A stretch of 48,882 nucleotides of DNA from Rhodoglobus sp. (lineage in GTDB: Bacteria > Actinomycetota > Actinomycetes > Actinomycetales > Microbacteriaceae), in the NCBI GenBank assembly GCA_025463605.1, contig JAODAV010000029.1, forward strand, positions 1 through 48,882. Direction: 5' to 3'. Below the pieces are notes generated by a model, which saw only the letters and a list, made by a program, of their open reading frames with translations, had not been told where the DNA came from and did no database searches. Of this stretch, positions 10,953 to 22,705 are shown one piece after another (the stretch's first letter is position 1; the number at the start of each line of letters is the position of its first letter). A program made the translations under genes and the position numbers.

Positions 10953-12100
10953 CAGCTGGAGTACGCGCTGTTCTCATGCACGTAGTCGTGCGTGAGGTCA
11001 TTGGTGAGGATCGTCGCGGTCGCGGCGCCGGCTCTCAGGTCGATCCGGAGATCCACCCGGCGCGGCGACAAGTCCACGTCGCTGCGTGGCCGGTCGGGTG
11101 CGCCGGCGTGACACACGCGAACCCCGTTCATGCTCACGTCGACGTCATACGGATCGAACGCCGCATCCGTCGTGCCGATCGCCGCGAGAACCCGGCCCCA
11201 GTTGGGGTCGTTGCCGAAGACCGCCGCCTTGAAGAGATTGTTGCGGGCGACCGAGCGGCCCACCTCGACCGCGTCGTCTTCCGTCAGGGCGTTCACGACC
11301 TCGATGCGAATGTCGTGGCTCGCCCCCTCGGCGTCGCCCTGCAGCTGCTCGGCGAGGTCGCCGCAGACTTGTGTGAGCAGGCTCGTGAAGGCGTCGAGCT
11401 CGGGCTCGGCACCGGAGGCGCCCGAGGCGAGCAGGGACACCTGGTCGTTCGTCGACATGCAGCCGTCCGAGTCGAGCCGGTCGAAGCTCACTCGCGTGGC
11501 GTTTCGCAGCGCCGAATCGAGGTCGGCGCTCGAGATGACCGCATCGGTCGTGATGACGACGAGCATGGTCGCGAGCCCGGGCGCGAGCATCCCGGCGCCC
11601 TTCGCCATGCCACCGATCGTGTAGCCCTCGCCTTCGCGCACCGAGCGTTTGGGCTTCGAGTCCGTGGTCATGATCGCGAGGCTCGCCTGCTCGCCATGGG
11701 GGCCGAGGGATGCGCCCGCCGCCGTCACTCCTGCAAGCATCTTGTCGAGCGGCAACTGGTCACCGATGAGTCCCGTCGAGCACACGAGCACGTCACCCGC
11801 GCTGACGCCGAGTGCCTCCCCGACGGCCTCGGCAGTGGCATGCGTCACCTGGAATCCCTGCGGTCCGGTGAAGCAATTCGCGCCGCCCGAGTTGAGCACG
11901 ATCGCGCTCACCGTGCCGTCGGCGATGACCTGCCTCGACCAGATGATCGGGTTCGCCTGCGCGCGATTGCTCGTGAACACGACCGCCGCATTCTGCAGCG
12001 GGCCGCGGTTGACGACGAGAGCGAGATCGAGGGCGCCGCTCGACTTGAGACCCGCGGCAACGGCAGCCGCGTCGAACCCTTTCGCAGCAGTGACGCTCAC
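10952..12100 (-). CDS. argJ: Bifunctional glutamate N-acetyltransferase / amino-acid acetyltransferase
   Basis: 382 aa. Transfers acetyl from N-acetylornithine to glutamate (cyclic arginine pathway) and, in bifunctional members, also makes acetylglutamate from acetyl-CoA. The self-cleavage site is visible as [14 protein letters not shown], with the nucleophilic threonine at about residue 178. The oxyanion region STGLIG lies near residues 108-113. Start is GTG at 12100, overlapping the argC stop (GTGA); its stop shares one base with the argB start (TGATG). No separate argA or argE is seen here, as expected for an argJ-based pathway. Confidence 0.96.
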   Translation of the reverse strand: MSVTAAKGFDAAAVAAGLKSSGALDLALVVNRGPLQNAAVVFTSNRAQANPIIWSRQVIADGTVSAIVLNSGGANCFTGPQGFQVTHATAEAVGEALGVSAGDVLVCSTGLIGDQLPLDKMLAGVTAAGASLGPHGEQASLAIMTTDSKPKRSVREGEGYTIGGMAKGAGMLAPGLATMLVVITTDAVISSADLDSALRNATRVSFDRLDSDGCMSTNDQVSLLASGASGAEPELDAFTSLLTQVCGDLAEQLQGDAEGASHDIRIEVVNALTEDDAVEVGRSVARNNLFKAAVFGNDPNWGRVLAAIGTTDAAFDPYDVDVSMNGVRVCHAGAPDRPRSDVDLSPRRVDLRIDLRAGAATATILTNDLTHDYVHENSAYSS

Positions 12101-13143
12101 GGTGCCACCCCGTCCGTCGGAAGGGCCGTGGTCTCCGGCAGGCCCAGCGCGATGTTCGCCGCCTGGATCGCCGCGCCCGCAGTGCCCTTCACGAGATTGT
12201 CGATCGCACTGACGACCACGAGGCGACCCGCGGCCTCGTCGACAGCGAGCCCGATGAGCGCCGTATTCGCGCCGAGCACGTCGGCCGTGCGCGGGAACTG
12301 CCCCGCGGGCAGCACGTGCACGAACGGCTCATCGGCGTAGGCGCTCTGCCATGCATTACGAAGTTGCGTCTCGGTGACGCCCGGCTTGAGCTTCGCAGTC
12401 GACGTCGCGAGGATGCCACGGCTCATGGGCACGAGCACAGGGGTGAACGACACGCTCACCACTCCCCCTCCGGCCGCGAGCAGGTTCTGCCGAATCTCCG
12501 GATTGTGGCGGTGCACGCCCCCCACCTGGTATGCGGACGCCGAGCCGAGCAGCTCGCTGGCGAGCAGGTCGGTGCGTAGGCTCTTGCCCGCACCCGATGG
12601 CCCCACCGCGAGCACGGCGACGATGTCCTCACCCTCGATGAGACCTGACCGGATGCCGGGGGCAAGAGCGAGCGTGATTGCCGTGACGTTGCATCCGGGC
12701 ACCGCCACGCGCTTGGAGCCGCGCAGGTTCTCGCGCTGGGTGCCGCCGTTCGCGAGCACGAGCTCGGGAAGGCCGTAGTCCCACGCTCCGAAGTAGTCGC
12801 CGCCGTAGAACGCGGCCCAGTCGGCTTCGCTCGTCAGCCGGTGGTCGGCGCCGCAATCCACGACGAGCGTGCCGGCCGCAAGAGCGGCCGTCACCTCGCC
12901 CGACTTGCCATGGGGCAGGGCGAGGAACACGACATCGTGACCCGACAGGGTTTTCGCGTCGGTGGGGCCGAGCTCGAGATGAGCGAGCGAGCGCAAGTGG
13001 GGCTGTTGTGAGATGAGCGACTGGCCGGCGTTCTGGAACGCCGTGACAGTCGTCACTTCGAGGTCGGGATGGGCGGACAGGAGCCTGAGCAGCTCGCCGC
13101 CCGCGTAGCCGCTGGCGCCTGCCACGGCGACCGATAGGGACAT
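12097..13143 (-). CDS. argC: N-acetyl-gamma-glutamyl-phosphate reductase
   Basis: 348 aa. NADPH-dependent reduction of acetylglutamyl phosphate. The N-terminal Rossmann motif is [18 protein letters not shown] and the catalytic cysteine is C151 in [23 protein letters not shown] carries the conserved histidine region. First gene of the operon argC-J-B-D-F-(acyltransferase)-argH-(47 aa)-mpg. A purine-rich AAGGTAG about 6 nt before the ATG may serve as ribosome site. About 180 nt upstream is a possible leader peptide with several Arg codons. Confidence 0.96.
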   Translation of the reverse strand: MSLSVAVAGASGYAGGELLRLLSAHPDLEVTTVTAFQNAGQSLISQQPHLRSLAHLELGPTDAKTLSGHDVVFLALPHGKSGEVTAALAAGTLVVDCGADHRLTSEADWAAFYGGDYFGAWDYGLPELVLANGGTQRENLRGSKRVAVPGCNVTAITLALAPGIRSGLIEGEDIVAVLAVGPSGAGKSLRTDLLASELLGSASAYQVGGVHRHNPEIRQNLLAAGGGVVSVSFTPVLVPMSRGILATSTAKLKPGVTETQLRNAWQSAYADEPFVHVLPAGQFPRTADVLGANTALIGLAVDEAAGRLVVVSAIDNLVKGTAGAAIQAANIALGLPETTALPTDGVAP

Positions 13144-13195
13144 GGATCTACCTTATTGAGAGGAGGGACGAGGAAGTGATGCGGCGGCGGCTCGC

Positions 13196-13212
13196 GCGGT
13201 TCGGTGAACCGC
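13196..13212 (-). other. Hairpin between the leader ORF and argC
   Basis: GCGGTTC (13196-13202) and GAACCGC (13206-13212) form a perfect 7-bp stem with a 3-nt loop in the presumed 5' leader of argC. No run of U follows on the argC strand, so it is not a classic terminator; it could take part in attenuation together with the leader peptide, which is speculative. Confidence 0.4.
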
Positions 13213-13226
13213 TCGCGAAGCGTCGC

Positions 13227-13325
13227 CTATCGTCGCTCGGCAGGACCGCGGCGCTTGTCGGAAAGCACCGGGCGCAGCACGGAACGGAGCGCAAGGCTCT
13301 CGACGGTGCAGCGGATCGTGGTCAC
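13227..13325 (-). CDS. Candidate arginine leader peptide, 32 aa, upstream of argC
   Basis: The 383 bp between pheT and argC contain one suggestive small frame. It starts at GTG (13325) exactly 7 nt below a -10-like TACGCT (13338 to 13333), as for leaderless actinobacterial mRNAs. It encodes a 32-residue peptide with 7 Arg residues, five of them in its last nine codons (tail DKRRGPAERR), and ends about 15 nt before a 7-bp hairpin. Leaderless small peptides rich in the end product control other amino-acid operons in Actinobacteria, so ribosome-mediated control by arginine is conceivable. No good -35 box is seen, and Arg-rich frames are common in GC-rich DNA. The rest of the gap shows nothing I can name. 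Confidence 0.35.
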   Translation of the reverse strand: MTTIRCTVESLALRSVLRPVLSDKRRGPAERR

Positions 13326-13526
13326 GACCAGTAGCGTACTGCACTCCCCTTGGCTGCCGCGAATCGCTACCCTTAGCCGTGGCCGCTTCGGCGGCGTGCT
13401 CGGCGGGTTGCTCGGAGCCGGCAGGAAGTAGCCGCGGCGTCGAGCCGTCGCGATAGCACCAAACCGGCGCACCTTGTGTGCGTTTGCGACGGTTCGGGGC
13501 GCTCGGTGCCTCGGGCGCACCCCGTC

Positions 13527-16033
13527 CTACTCGCGCAGGGTCGCCCCCACCCGGGTCGCCGCGAGAGCGACAGCGGCGTTCTTGGCCTCGGTCGCCTCGG
13601 CAGCCGTCAAGGTGCGGTCGGGGGCGCGGAAGCGCAGCGCGTAGGTGAGCGACTTGCTGCCCTGCGGGATGCCCGCACCGCGGTAATCGTCGACGAGGGT
13701 CGCGTGCTCGAGCAGCTCCCCCGCTCCTTCGACGAGTAACGCGAGCAGGTCGCCCGCGGGCACGGTCTCGGCCACGACGAGCGACACATCCTGAGTCGCG
13801 GCGGGCAGTGACGCGATGGGGGCGGGCGCCACTTCCTTGGCGGCGAGCTCCAGCAGCAGGTCGAGGTCGACTTCGAAGAGCGCGACGACGCGCGGCAGGT
13901 CGAGCTCGGCCGCAAGCGTTGGCAGCAGCTCGCCCGCGAAGCCGACCGTCGTCTCGCCAACCCGCAGCTCGGCGGTGCGACCCGGGTGAAGAGCCTGGTG
14001 CGAACCCGTCACGATCGTGAGCGGGGCCGCGACGGTCGCCGCGAGCTGCCGCGCGGCCGCGATGGCGTCTGCCAGTCCGTGCGGAACGGCCGCCTGGCCG
14101 GGCTGCTTGGTCACCGCGTCGCCCGCGAACAGTCCGCCGACATGCCATGGCTGCGGCGGGATGCTCGCGCGAAGCGCCTCGAGCACCTCGTCGGACGGGC
14201 GCTCACTGCCGATCGGCAACGGCCCGCTGCCGTAGGCGCGCCCCGCGACCGGACGGAATACCGTGCCGACTTCGAAGAGCGCAAGATCGTTGAGTCCGCG
14301 CGAGAGGTTGCGCCGGGCGATGCCGATGAGACCCGGCCAGAGCGAGGTGCGCATCCATGCCGCATCCGGGTCGAGCGGGTTCGCGAGCTTGACGGCGGCA
14401 ACTCCGCCGGATGTCGGCGCGCCGAAGGTGTCGTTCTGCTCACGGGAAACGAACGGGTATGCGAGAACCTCGGTGAGCCCGCCGGCGGCGAGGCTGCTGG
14501 CGGCGGCACGGCGCAGGCGCTGCTCGCGGGACAGGCCGCGACCGGGAGGCGCGACGGGCAGCACGCTGGGGATTCGGTCGTACCCGACGATGCGGGCGAC
14601 CTCCTCTGCGAGCGTCGCCGCGTCGGTGAGGTCGGGCCGCCAGGTCGGCGGCGTGACGAGCCAGCCGTCATCGGCGGCCTCGACGACCGCGCCGACGGCA
14701 GTGAGCGAATCGGTCACCTCGTCTGCGGAGAACTCCACGCCGATGAGCCGGGTGACGAATTCCTCGGAAAGCGCGAGGGACTCGGGCGCGACCGAGTCAT
14801 CGAGCATCGACCCGAGGTCGTCGGCCGTTCCGCCGCCGAGTTCCACGAGCAGTTGAACGGCCCGCGCCGCGGCCGGCGCCGCGACCTTCGGGTCGACGCC
14901 GCGCTCGAATCGACGAGAAGCCTCGCTCGGCAGCTTGTGACGGCGTGCGCTGCGGGCGATCGACACGGGATCGAAGTTCGCCGCCTCGATGAGCACGTTC
15001 GTCGAGCCCTCGCCCATCTCGGTGGTCGCGCCGCCCATGACGCCCGCGATTCCGATGGGCCCAGAGCCGTCGGTGATGAGCAGGTCTTCCGCATTCAGCT
15101 CGCGAACCTTGTCGTCGAGCGTCGTGATCTTCTCGCCCGCGCGCGCGCGGCGCACCGAGATTCCCCCGGCGAGCTTGTCGAGGTCGTAGGCGTGCAGCGG
15201 CTGGCCGAGTTCGAGCATCACGTAGTTGGTGATGTCGACGGCGAGCGAGATCGAACGGATGCCCGCGAGCGTGAGACGCGCGACCATCCAGGCCGGGGTC
15301 GGCCGGGTCGCATCCACGCCGCGCACCACTCGCGTCATGAACACGCTCGCGCCGGCACGGCCGCGGATGGGAGCGTCGTCGTCGATGGACACCGGGAAGC
15401 CGGTCACATCCACGGGAGTGACGGCGAGAGCAGGGTCACGGAAGGCGGCGCCCGTCGAGTTCGCATACTCGCGCGCGATACCGCGGATCGAGAGGGCGTA
15501 GCCGCGATCGGGCGTGACGTTGACCTCCACCGCGAAATCGTCGAGGCCGAGGAGCAAGATCGCGTTGGCACCGACCTCCGGGTCGAGCCCCAGGGCGGCG
15601 AGCCGGAGGATACCGTCGTGCTCCTCCCCCAGGCCGAGCTCACGGGCTGACGCGATCATGCCGTCGGACACGTGCCCGTAGGTCTTGCGCGCCGCGATGG
15701 CGAATGGCTCAAGCGCAGTCGGGCCGGGAAGCACGGCACCGGGCAGCGAGACGACGACCTTGTCGCCGACGACGAAGTTGTGGGCGCCGCACACGATTCC
15801 GCGCGGCTCCTCCTCCCCGACGTCGACCTGGCACCAGCGGATCGTCTTGCCGTTCGACTGCGGTTCGTCCTCGAAGGCGAGCACTTGCCCCACGACGATC
15901 GGTCCCGTGAGGTCGAACGTGTGCACGTCCTCCTCCTCGAGCCCGACGCGAACCAGCGCCGCATGCACTTGCTCGTATGTCACATCGGCGGGCACATCCA
16001 CGAACTCCCGCAGCCAACTGATCGGTGCGCGCA

Positions 16034-16034
<1 letters not shown>
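13527..16034 (-). CDS. pheT: Phenylalanine--tRNA ligase beta subunit
   Basis: 835 aa, the usual length for bacterial PheT. Domains in order: N-terminal B1 with the tRNA-binding EMAP-like fold (GPIVVGQVLAFEDEPQSNGKTIRWCQVDVG, about residues 40-150), the B3/B4 editing domain (VDITNYVMLELGQPLHAYDLDKL; GIAGVMGG), the B5 domain, the catalytic-like domain, and a C-terminal FDX-ACB anticodon-binding domain (LPAATQDVSLVV ... DDYRG ... SLTYALRFRAPDRTLT). Its ATG shares one base with the pheS stop (TGATG), giving coupled, equal production of the alpha2beta2 enzyme. A longer frame to 16223 is only the shadow of pheS. Confidence 0.97.
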
Positions 16035-18061
<2,027 letters not shown>

Positions 18062-18065
<4 letters not shown>

Positions 18066-18709
18066 CGCAGCACCCGTACTCGTCGTTCGAGATAGTTGGC
18101 GGCCTGGCCGAGCGGCACGGTGATGAGCAGGTAGAAGGCGGCGACTGCGACAAGGATCGGGATGGTGGCATCCCCATTGAACTGGATCACCTGTCGCGAG
18201 ACCGCGACCAGCTCGAGCACGGCGAATCCGGCGGCGACCGAGGTGTTCTTCGTGAGCGCGATCAGCACGTTGATGAGCGGCGGTATCACCATTCGGATCG
18301 CCTGGGGCAGCACCACGAGCCCGACCGTCTGGCCGAACCGGAGCCCGATCGCTCGAGCCGCCTCCGACTGCCCGACGGAGACGCCGTTGATGCCCGAGCG
18401 CACCGCCTCGGCCACGAACGGCGAGGTGTACACCGTGAGGCCGATCGTCGCCGCAACGACGTAGTCGAGCCGCACACCCAGTTGGGGCATCACGAATGCG
18501 CAGAAGAACAGCACGAGGGTCAGCGGCGTGTTCCTGATCACCTCCGTGTACACGGTCGCGAAACCGCGCAGCGCCGGAACCGGCGAGATCCGCAGCCCGG
18601 CGATGAGGGTGCCGATGATGAGCGCGCCGATGCCCGACACAACGAGCAGGCGCACGGTGACTAAGAAGGCGTCGATGAAGCGCGGCAGGTTCTCGATGAT
18701 CGCATCCAT
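18062..18709 (-). CDS. gluC: Glutamate-type ABC transporter permease (first permease)
   Basis: 215 aa, HisM/GlnP family. Four to five membrane helices, with the coupling loop EAVRSGINGVSVGQSEAARAIGL. The start chosen is ATG 18709, 4 nt behind a strong AAGGAGG; a GTG one codon earlier would be too close to it. A very stable hairpin separates this gene from gluB. Together with gluD it builds the heteromeric channel of a polar amino acid importer. Confidence 0.9.
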
Positions 18710-18735
18710 CACGCCTCCTTGCTCGTCACGCGGGT

Positions 18736-18765
18736 GACGGCCCCGCCGCGAGGGGCGGGGCCGTC
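18736..18765 (-). terminator. Strong intercistronic hairpin between gluB and gluC (attenuator or mRNA stabiliser)
   Basis: GACGGCCCCGCC (18736-18747) and GGCGGGGCCGTC (18754-18765) make a perfect 12-bp GC-rich stem with a 6-nt loop. No U run follows on the operon strand, so full termination is unlikely. Its position just after the binding-protein gene fits partial termination or 3' end protection, giving more GluB than permease. Confidence 0.7.
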
Positions 18766-18775
18766 AGTGGATTGC

Positions 18776-19651
18776 CTAGTAGCGGTCGACCGTGGGCGGG
18801 TCGGGCAGCGGCAGCTCGGTGCCCGCCGTCGACTCCCACGCCTCGGCCCAGCGGCCGTCCTCGAACGCCGCTTCGAGCACATCGTTGATGAACATGCGGA
18901 AATCGGTGTCGTCCTTGGTGAGACCGATGCCGTACGGCTCCTCCGTAAACGGGTTGCCCACGACCTCGAACTCCCCGTTGCTACCTGCAGCGAGGCCGGC
19001 GAGGATCACGTTGTCCGTCGTCACAGCCACGACCTGGCCGGAACTCAGGAGCGGCAGGCACTCCGAGTAGCCGCCGAGTGCGGTGATCTGGTCGGTGTAC
19101 GCAGCGATGTTCGTTTCGGATGTCGAACCGGCGACAGTGCAGACCGGCTTGCCGGCAACGTCGTCAGGTCCCTCGATGCCCTCAGGGTTGCCCGCGAGCA
19201 CCAGGATGTCCTGCCCGGCGTTGTAGTACGGACCGGCGAAGGAGATGACTTCCTTGCGCTTGTCGTTGATCGTGTAGGTCGCAACCACGATGTCAACCTC
19301 ACCCGACTGGATGAAGGGCTCCCGGTTCGCCGATTGTGTCTCGGTCCACGTGATGCCGCTTTCAGGGATGCCGAGCTCGGCCGCGATGATCTTCGCGATC
19401 TCCACGTCGAAGCCCTGCGGGTCGCCGCTCGCGTCGACCTGGCCGAACAGCGGCTGGTCGAACTTGGTGCCGACGGTGATCGCACCGGCTTCGTTGAGCG
19501 CGGCCATGGTCGTGCCGGCCTCGAACTCGATTGCCTCCTGGGTGGGCGCGGACTCTTCGGGCGCGGGTGTACCTGAATCCACACAGCCCGCGAGGGTGAG
19601 CATTCCTGCGGCTGCAATCGCCGAGATCATCAGAGGTCTCTTGAATCTCAT
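18776..19651 (-). CDS. gluB: Glutamate-type ABC transporter substrate-binding lipoprotein
   Basis: 291 aa. A lipoprotein signal peptide (MRFKRPLMISAIAAAGMLTL) ends in the lipobox LAGC with the modified cysteine at residue 23, so the protein is anchored outside the membrane. The rest is the family 3 solute-binding fold: GFDVEIAKIIAAELGI (polar amino-acid motif), VDIVVATYTINDKRKEVISFAGPYY, and a C-terminal GIGLTKDD stretch. Start at 19651 is supported by AAGGAGAAGA; an upstream start at 19684 would add a non-hydrophobic leader and is rejected. It lies 36 bp behind gluA. Confidence 0.93.
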   Translation of the reverse strand: MRFKRPLMISAIAAAGMLTLAGCVDSGTPAPEESAPTQEAIEFEAGTTMAALNEAGAITVGTKFDQPLFGQVDASGDPQGFDVEIAKIIAAELGIPESGITWTETQSANREPFIQSGEVDIVVATYTINDKRKEVISFAGPYYNAGQDILVLAGNPEGIEGPDDVAGKPVCTVAGSTSETNIAAYTDQITALGGYSECLPLLSSGQVVAVTTDNVILAGLAAGSNGEFEVVGNPFTEEPYGIGLTKDDTDFRMFINDVLEAAFEDGRWAEAWESTAGTELPLPDPPTVDRY

Positions 19652-19687
19652 CGTTCTCTTCTCCTTGCTGTGAACCACACCCACCGG

Positions 19688-20425
19688 TTAGTGAGTGAGT
19701 ACCTTCGAGAGGAAGTCCTTCGCTCTCGTGCTTGTGGGGGCCGTGAAGAACTGCTCGGGAGTCGCCTCCTCGACGATCTCCCCATCCGCCATGAACAGCA
19801 CGCGCCCCGCGGCCTTTCGGGCGAAGCCCATCTCATGGGTGACCACGACCATCGTCATGCCGTCGCGCGCGAGCTCGACCATCACATCGAGAACTTCGTT
19901 GATCATCTCCGGGTCGAGGGCGCTCGTCGGCTCGTCGAACAGCATGATCTTGGGATCCATTGCCAGTGCGCGGGCGATCGCCACGCGCTGCTGCTGGCCA
20001 CCCGAGAGCTGCGCGGGCATCTTCGCCGCCTGGTTCGCGACACCCACGCGGTCGAGGATCTCCATGGCTCGCTTGTCGGCATCAGCCTTCGACCGCCTGC
20101 GTACCTTGATCTGGCCGAGCGTGACGTTCTGTAGAACCGTCTTGTGCGCGAAGAGGTTGAAGGACTGGAACACCATGCCGACATCGGCGCGCATCTTCGC
20201 CAGCCCGGCGCCCTCGGCGGGCAGCGCTTTGCCGTCGATCGTGATCGACCCGTCGTCGATGGTCTCGAGGCGGTTGATGACACGGCACAGGGTCGACTTG
20301 CCGGAACCGCTGGGCCCAATGACGACGACGACCTCTCCGCGGTGGATGGTCGTCGTGATGTCCTTCAGCACGTGCAGGTCACCGAAGTGTTTGTTCACAT
20401 GCTCGATCTGAACGAGGGGGTCCAT
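19688..20425 (-). CDS. gluA: Glutamate-type ABC transporter ATP-binding protein
   Basis: 245 aa. Walker [11 protein letters not shown]-loop [12 protein letters not shown] signature [15 protein letters not shown], Walker [13 protein letters not shown] and switch histidine [10 protein letters not shown] are all intact. The sequence is close to the GlnQ/GluA polar amino-acid importers. The start at 20425 ([10 protein letters not shown]) fits the family better than the frame 8 codons earlier. First gene of gluA-B-C-D; energises uptake at the inner face of the membrane. Confidence 0.93.
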   Translation of the reverse strand: MDPLVQIEHVNKHFGDLHVLKDITTTIHRGEVVVVIGPSGSGKSTLCRVINRLETIDDGSITIDGKALPAEGAGLAKMRADVGMVFQSFNLFAHKTVLQNVTLGQIKVRRRSKADADKRAMEILDRVGVANQAAKMPAQLSGGQQQRVAIARALAMDPKIMLFDEPTSALDPEMINEVLDVMVELARDGMTMVVVTHEMGFARKAAGRVLFMADGEIVEEATPEQFFTAPTSTRAKDFLSKVLTH

Positions 20426-20441
20426 GTGACCACACAACCAC

Positions 20442-20460
20442 ACCCCCAATCGGGGGTCAA
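20442..20460 (-). promoter_or_regulatory. Inverted repeat and -35-like box before gluA
   Basis: ACCCCC (20442-20447) and GGGGGT (20452-20457) form a 6-bp inverted repeat with a 4-bp centre, directly overlapping TTGACC (20460 to 20455) on the gluA strand. A matching -10 box is not obvious. The arrangement could be an operator for gluA, but the evidence is slight. Confidence 0.3.
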
Positions 20461-20506
20461 CGAACGCGCAGCTTCGTGACCAAGACGTGTTGCCCGCTTC
20501 ACATGC

Positions 20507-21307
20507 TCAGGAGCGGTGGGCGAACGCGCTCTCGTAGAGGCACACCGATGCCGCTGTCGCGAGGTTCATCGACTCGGCATTGCCGTAGATCGGAACCGTG
20601 ATCACCCAGTCCGCCAGGGCATAGTGCTCGTCACTCAGACCGCGCGCCTCGTTGCCGAACAACCACGCCGTCGGGGCCGCGAGAGCTCCCGCCTTGCGTG
20701 CCGCGAGGAGATCCGCCCCCTTGATGTCGGCGGCGATCACCTGCAGTCCCGCTGCCTTCGCCTTCTCCACAACCGACTCCAGTTCGGCGCCCATGGCAAC
20801 CGGCAGGTGGAATAGCGAACCGGTCGTCGCACGCACGAGCTTCGGGTTGTAGAGGTCGACGCTGCGTCCCGTGAAGATAACGGCATCGGCGCCCGCAGCG
20901 TCGGCCGCCCGGATGATCGTTCCCGCGTTGCCCGGATCGCGAACCTCTTCGAGAATCGCGATGAGCTCCGGATCGCCCGAGAGGATGTCTTTCACCGAGG
21001 TGGGGAACTGTCGGCAGACCGCGATGATGCCCTGCGGTGTGACGGTATCCGCCATCGCATCGAGAACCTGCTCGCTCACGAACTCGACCTCGACTTGCGA
21101 CTCGCCCGCCTTCTTGCCGATGTGCGCGTAGCGCTCGAGTGCGGTCGGCGTCGCGAACAGGTCGACAAGCAGCTCGGGGCGGAAGGCCAGCGCCTCCGCA
21201 ACAGCCTGGGGACCCTCGAGCAGGAAGAAGCCGGTCTCGACCCGTGCTTCTCGCTTGGCGAGTTTGGCCACGGCGCGCACGCGGGGCGAGCGCGGATTGT
21301 CGATCAT
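20507..21307 (-). CDS. TrmH/SpoU-family RNA 2'-O-methyltransferase
   Basis: 266 aa. The N-terminal SpoU substrate-binding part (GFFLLEGPQAVAEAL) precedes the knotted methyltransferase domain with its three motifs: LEEVRDPGNAGTIIRAADAAG (motif 1), WLFGNEARGLS (motif 2) and VPIYGNAESMNLATAASVCLYE (motif 3), which form the SAM site in the trefoil knot. Methylates a ribose in 23S rRNA by family analogy; position unknown. The place next to rplT and upstream of pheS is conserved in Actinobacteria. Confidence 0.92.
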   Translation of the reverse strand: MIDNPRSPRVRAVAKLAKREARVETGFFLLEGPQAVAEALAFRPELLVDLFATPTALERYAHIGKKAGESQVEVEFVSEQVLDAMADTVTPQGIIAVCRQFPTSVKDILSGDPELIAILEEVRDPGNAGTIIRAADAAGADAVIFTGRSVDLYNPKLVRATTGSLFHLPVAMGAELESVVEKAKAAGLQVIAADIKGADLLAARKAGALAAPTAWLFGNEARGLSDEHYALADWVITVPIYGNAESMNLATAASVCLYESAFAHRS

Positions 21308-21392
21308 GCCATCAAGCCTAGGCGCGCGCTGGAGCTATGAGGATCGCGACGCGATGCCGGGCCGAGGGAGAATTCGTCGCCGGTTAACGACA

Positions 21393-21420
21393 ACAGCCCC
21401 GGGATCACTCCCGGGGCTGT
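21393..21420 (-). terminator. Rho-independent terminator of infC-rpmI-rplT
   Basis: ACAGCCCCGGGA (21393-21404) and TCCCGGGGCTGT (21409-21420) form a perfect 12-bp stem with a 4-nt loop, 15 bp below the rplT stop. On the minus strand it is followed by TGTCGTT, a short T-rich tract. Confidence 0.8.
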
Positions 21421-21434
21421 CACTGAAGGTGTCG

Positions 21435-21821
21435 TCAGGCAACGACTTTCGGCGCGGAGGTGTCCGCGGGAAGCGCTGCCTTGGCGGTCGCGACGATCGC
21501 CGCGAACGTGGCGGGCTCGGTGACCGCGAGATCCGCGAGGATGCGGCGGTCGACCTCGATGCCGGCCAGGTTGAGACCCTGGATGAAACGGTTGTACGTG
21601 AGGCCGTTGGCGCGGGCCGCAGCGTTGATGCGCTGGATCCACAGGCGACGGAAGTCGCCCTTGCGCGCGCGGCGGTCACGGTATGCGTAGACGAGGGAGT
21701 GGGTGACCTGCTCCTTCGCCTTGCGGTACAGGCGCGAACGCTGGCCGCGGTAGCCGGACGCGCGCTCAAGGATGACGCGGCGCTTCTTGTGGGCGTTGAC
21801 CGCCCGCTTTACTCTTGCCAT
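21435..21821 (-). CDS. rplT: 50S ribosomal protein L20
   Basis: 128 aa. The basic N-terminus [15 protein letters not shown], the [21 protein letters not shown] stretch and [22 protein letters not shown] are diagnostic. Binds 23S rRNA early in large-subunit assembly. The start at 21821 is the family start; 19 bp separate it from rpmI. A frame beginning 22 codons earlier would cover rpmI and is rejected. The tail beyond the usual end ([10 protein letters not shown]) is slightly long. Confidence 0.97.
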   Translation of the reverse strand: MARVKRAVNAHKKRRVILERASGYRGQRSRLYRKAKEQVTHSLVYAYRDRRARKGDFRRLWIQRINAAARANGLTYNRFIQGLNLAGIEVDRRILADLAVTEPATFAAIVATAKAALPADTSAPKVVA

Positions 21822-21840
21822 TTTCTCTGTACCTTGACCC

Positions 21841-22035
21841 TTACTTGCCCAGAAGCTTCTTGATGACCTTGGCGTCCTGCGGAGCAAGAACCTGTTCCTG
21901 GTTCAGCGAGCGCTTGCGCTTGCCGCTCTTGACCTCCAGGTTGTGGCGCATGCCTGCCTGCTGCTTCATGACCTTGCCGCTACCGGTGAGCTTGAAGCGC
22001 TTCTTGGCACCGGAGTGCGTCTTCTGCTTAGGCAT
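21841..22035 (-). CDS. rpmI: 50S ribosomal protein L35
   Basis: 64 aa, the normal length. [20 protein letters not shown] and the basic middle [14 protein letters not shown] identify it. Its ATG lies 8 nt inside the end of infC, so translation is probably coupled to infC. Confidence 0.97.
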   Translation of the reverse strand: MPKQKTHSGAKKRFKLTGSGKVMKQQAGMRHNLEVKSGKRKRSLNQEQVLAPQDAKVIKKLLGK

Positions 22036-22705
22036 CCTTATCCTCTTTCGTTGTCGCAGCCTCTTTCGGTGCTGCTACTGCTTTTTCTGCTGCTGCGGGC
22101 TTGTCCGCGGCTACATCCTGTGGCTCCTCGGCTGCGGCTCCCCGGGCGGGCTTGCTCGCCGCCTTGCGGGCCTCGGCCTCGGCCTTCGCCGTCGCCTTCG
22201 TCTTGTGGGGTCCGATGACCATGACCATGTTGCGGCCGTCGATCATCGGAGTCGATTCGACCGAACCGAACTCCGCGACATCTTCAGCGAAGCGCTGCAG
22301 AAGCCGCACGCCCTGCTCCGGTCGGGACTGCTCCCGGCCCCGGAAGAGGATCATGGCCTTGACCTTGTCGCCCGCCTGGAGGAAACCTTCCGCGCGCTTG
22401 CGCTTGGTCTCATAGTCGTGCGTGTCGATCTTGAGGCGGAATCGAACCTCCTTGAGGATCGTGTTCGCCTGGTTGCGCCGCGCTTCCTTGGCCTTCTGGG
22501 CCTCTTCGTACTTGAACTTGCCGTAATCCATGATCTTGGCGACGGGAGGCTTGGAGTTGGGAGCTACCTCAACCAGATCCAGGTCGGCCTCCTGGGCCAG
22601 TCGGAGTGCGACGTCGATGGAGACGACGCCCACCTGCTCGCCGCCGGGCCCGACAAGTCGGACCTCAGGGACGCGGATTCGGTCATTGGTACGGGGATCG
22701 CTGAT
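22028..22705 (-). CDS. infC: Translation initiation factor IF-3, ATC start codon
   Basis: 225 aa. Keeps 30S subunits free and checks start-codon pairing. The N-domain [18 protein letters not shown] and C-domain ([28 protein letters not shown]) are clear. The conserved N-terminus runs upstream of the first ATG/GTG without any standard start; the codon before SDPRTND is ATC (22705 to 22703), placed 5 nt behind AGAGGAGA. Non-standard AUU/AUC starts in infC are known to let IF-3 repress itself. Starting at the first GTG-type codon (22633) would delete about 24 conserved residues. The protein has an extra Ala/Lys/Glu-rich tail of about 45 residues. Confidence 0.93.
   Translation of the reverse strand: MSDPRTNDRIRVPEVRLVGPGGEQVGVVSIDVALRLAQEADLDLVEVAPNSKPPVAKIMDYGKFKYEEAQKAKEARRNQANTILKEVRFRLKIDTHDYETKRKRAEGFLQAGDKVKAMILFRGREQSRPEQGVRLLQRFAEDVAEFGSVESTPMIDGRNMVMVIGPHKTKATAKAEAEARKAASKPARGAAAEEPQDVAADKPAAAEKAVAAPKEAATTKEDKDA

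Noticed and set aside
13153..14148. 331-codon leftward frame between argC and pheT
   Set aside because: Reaches into pheT out of frame and is Arg/Gly/Ala low-complexity; no conserved features.
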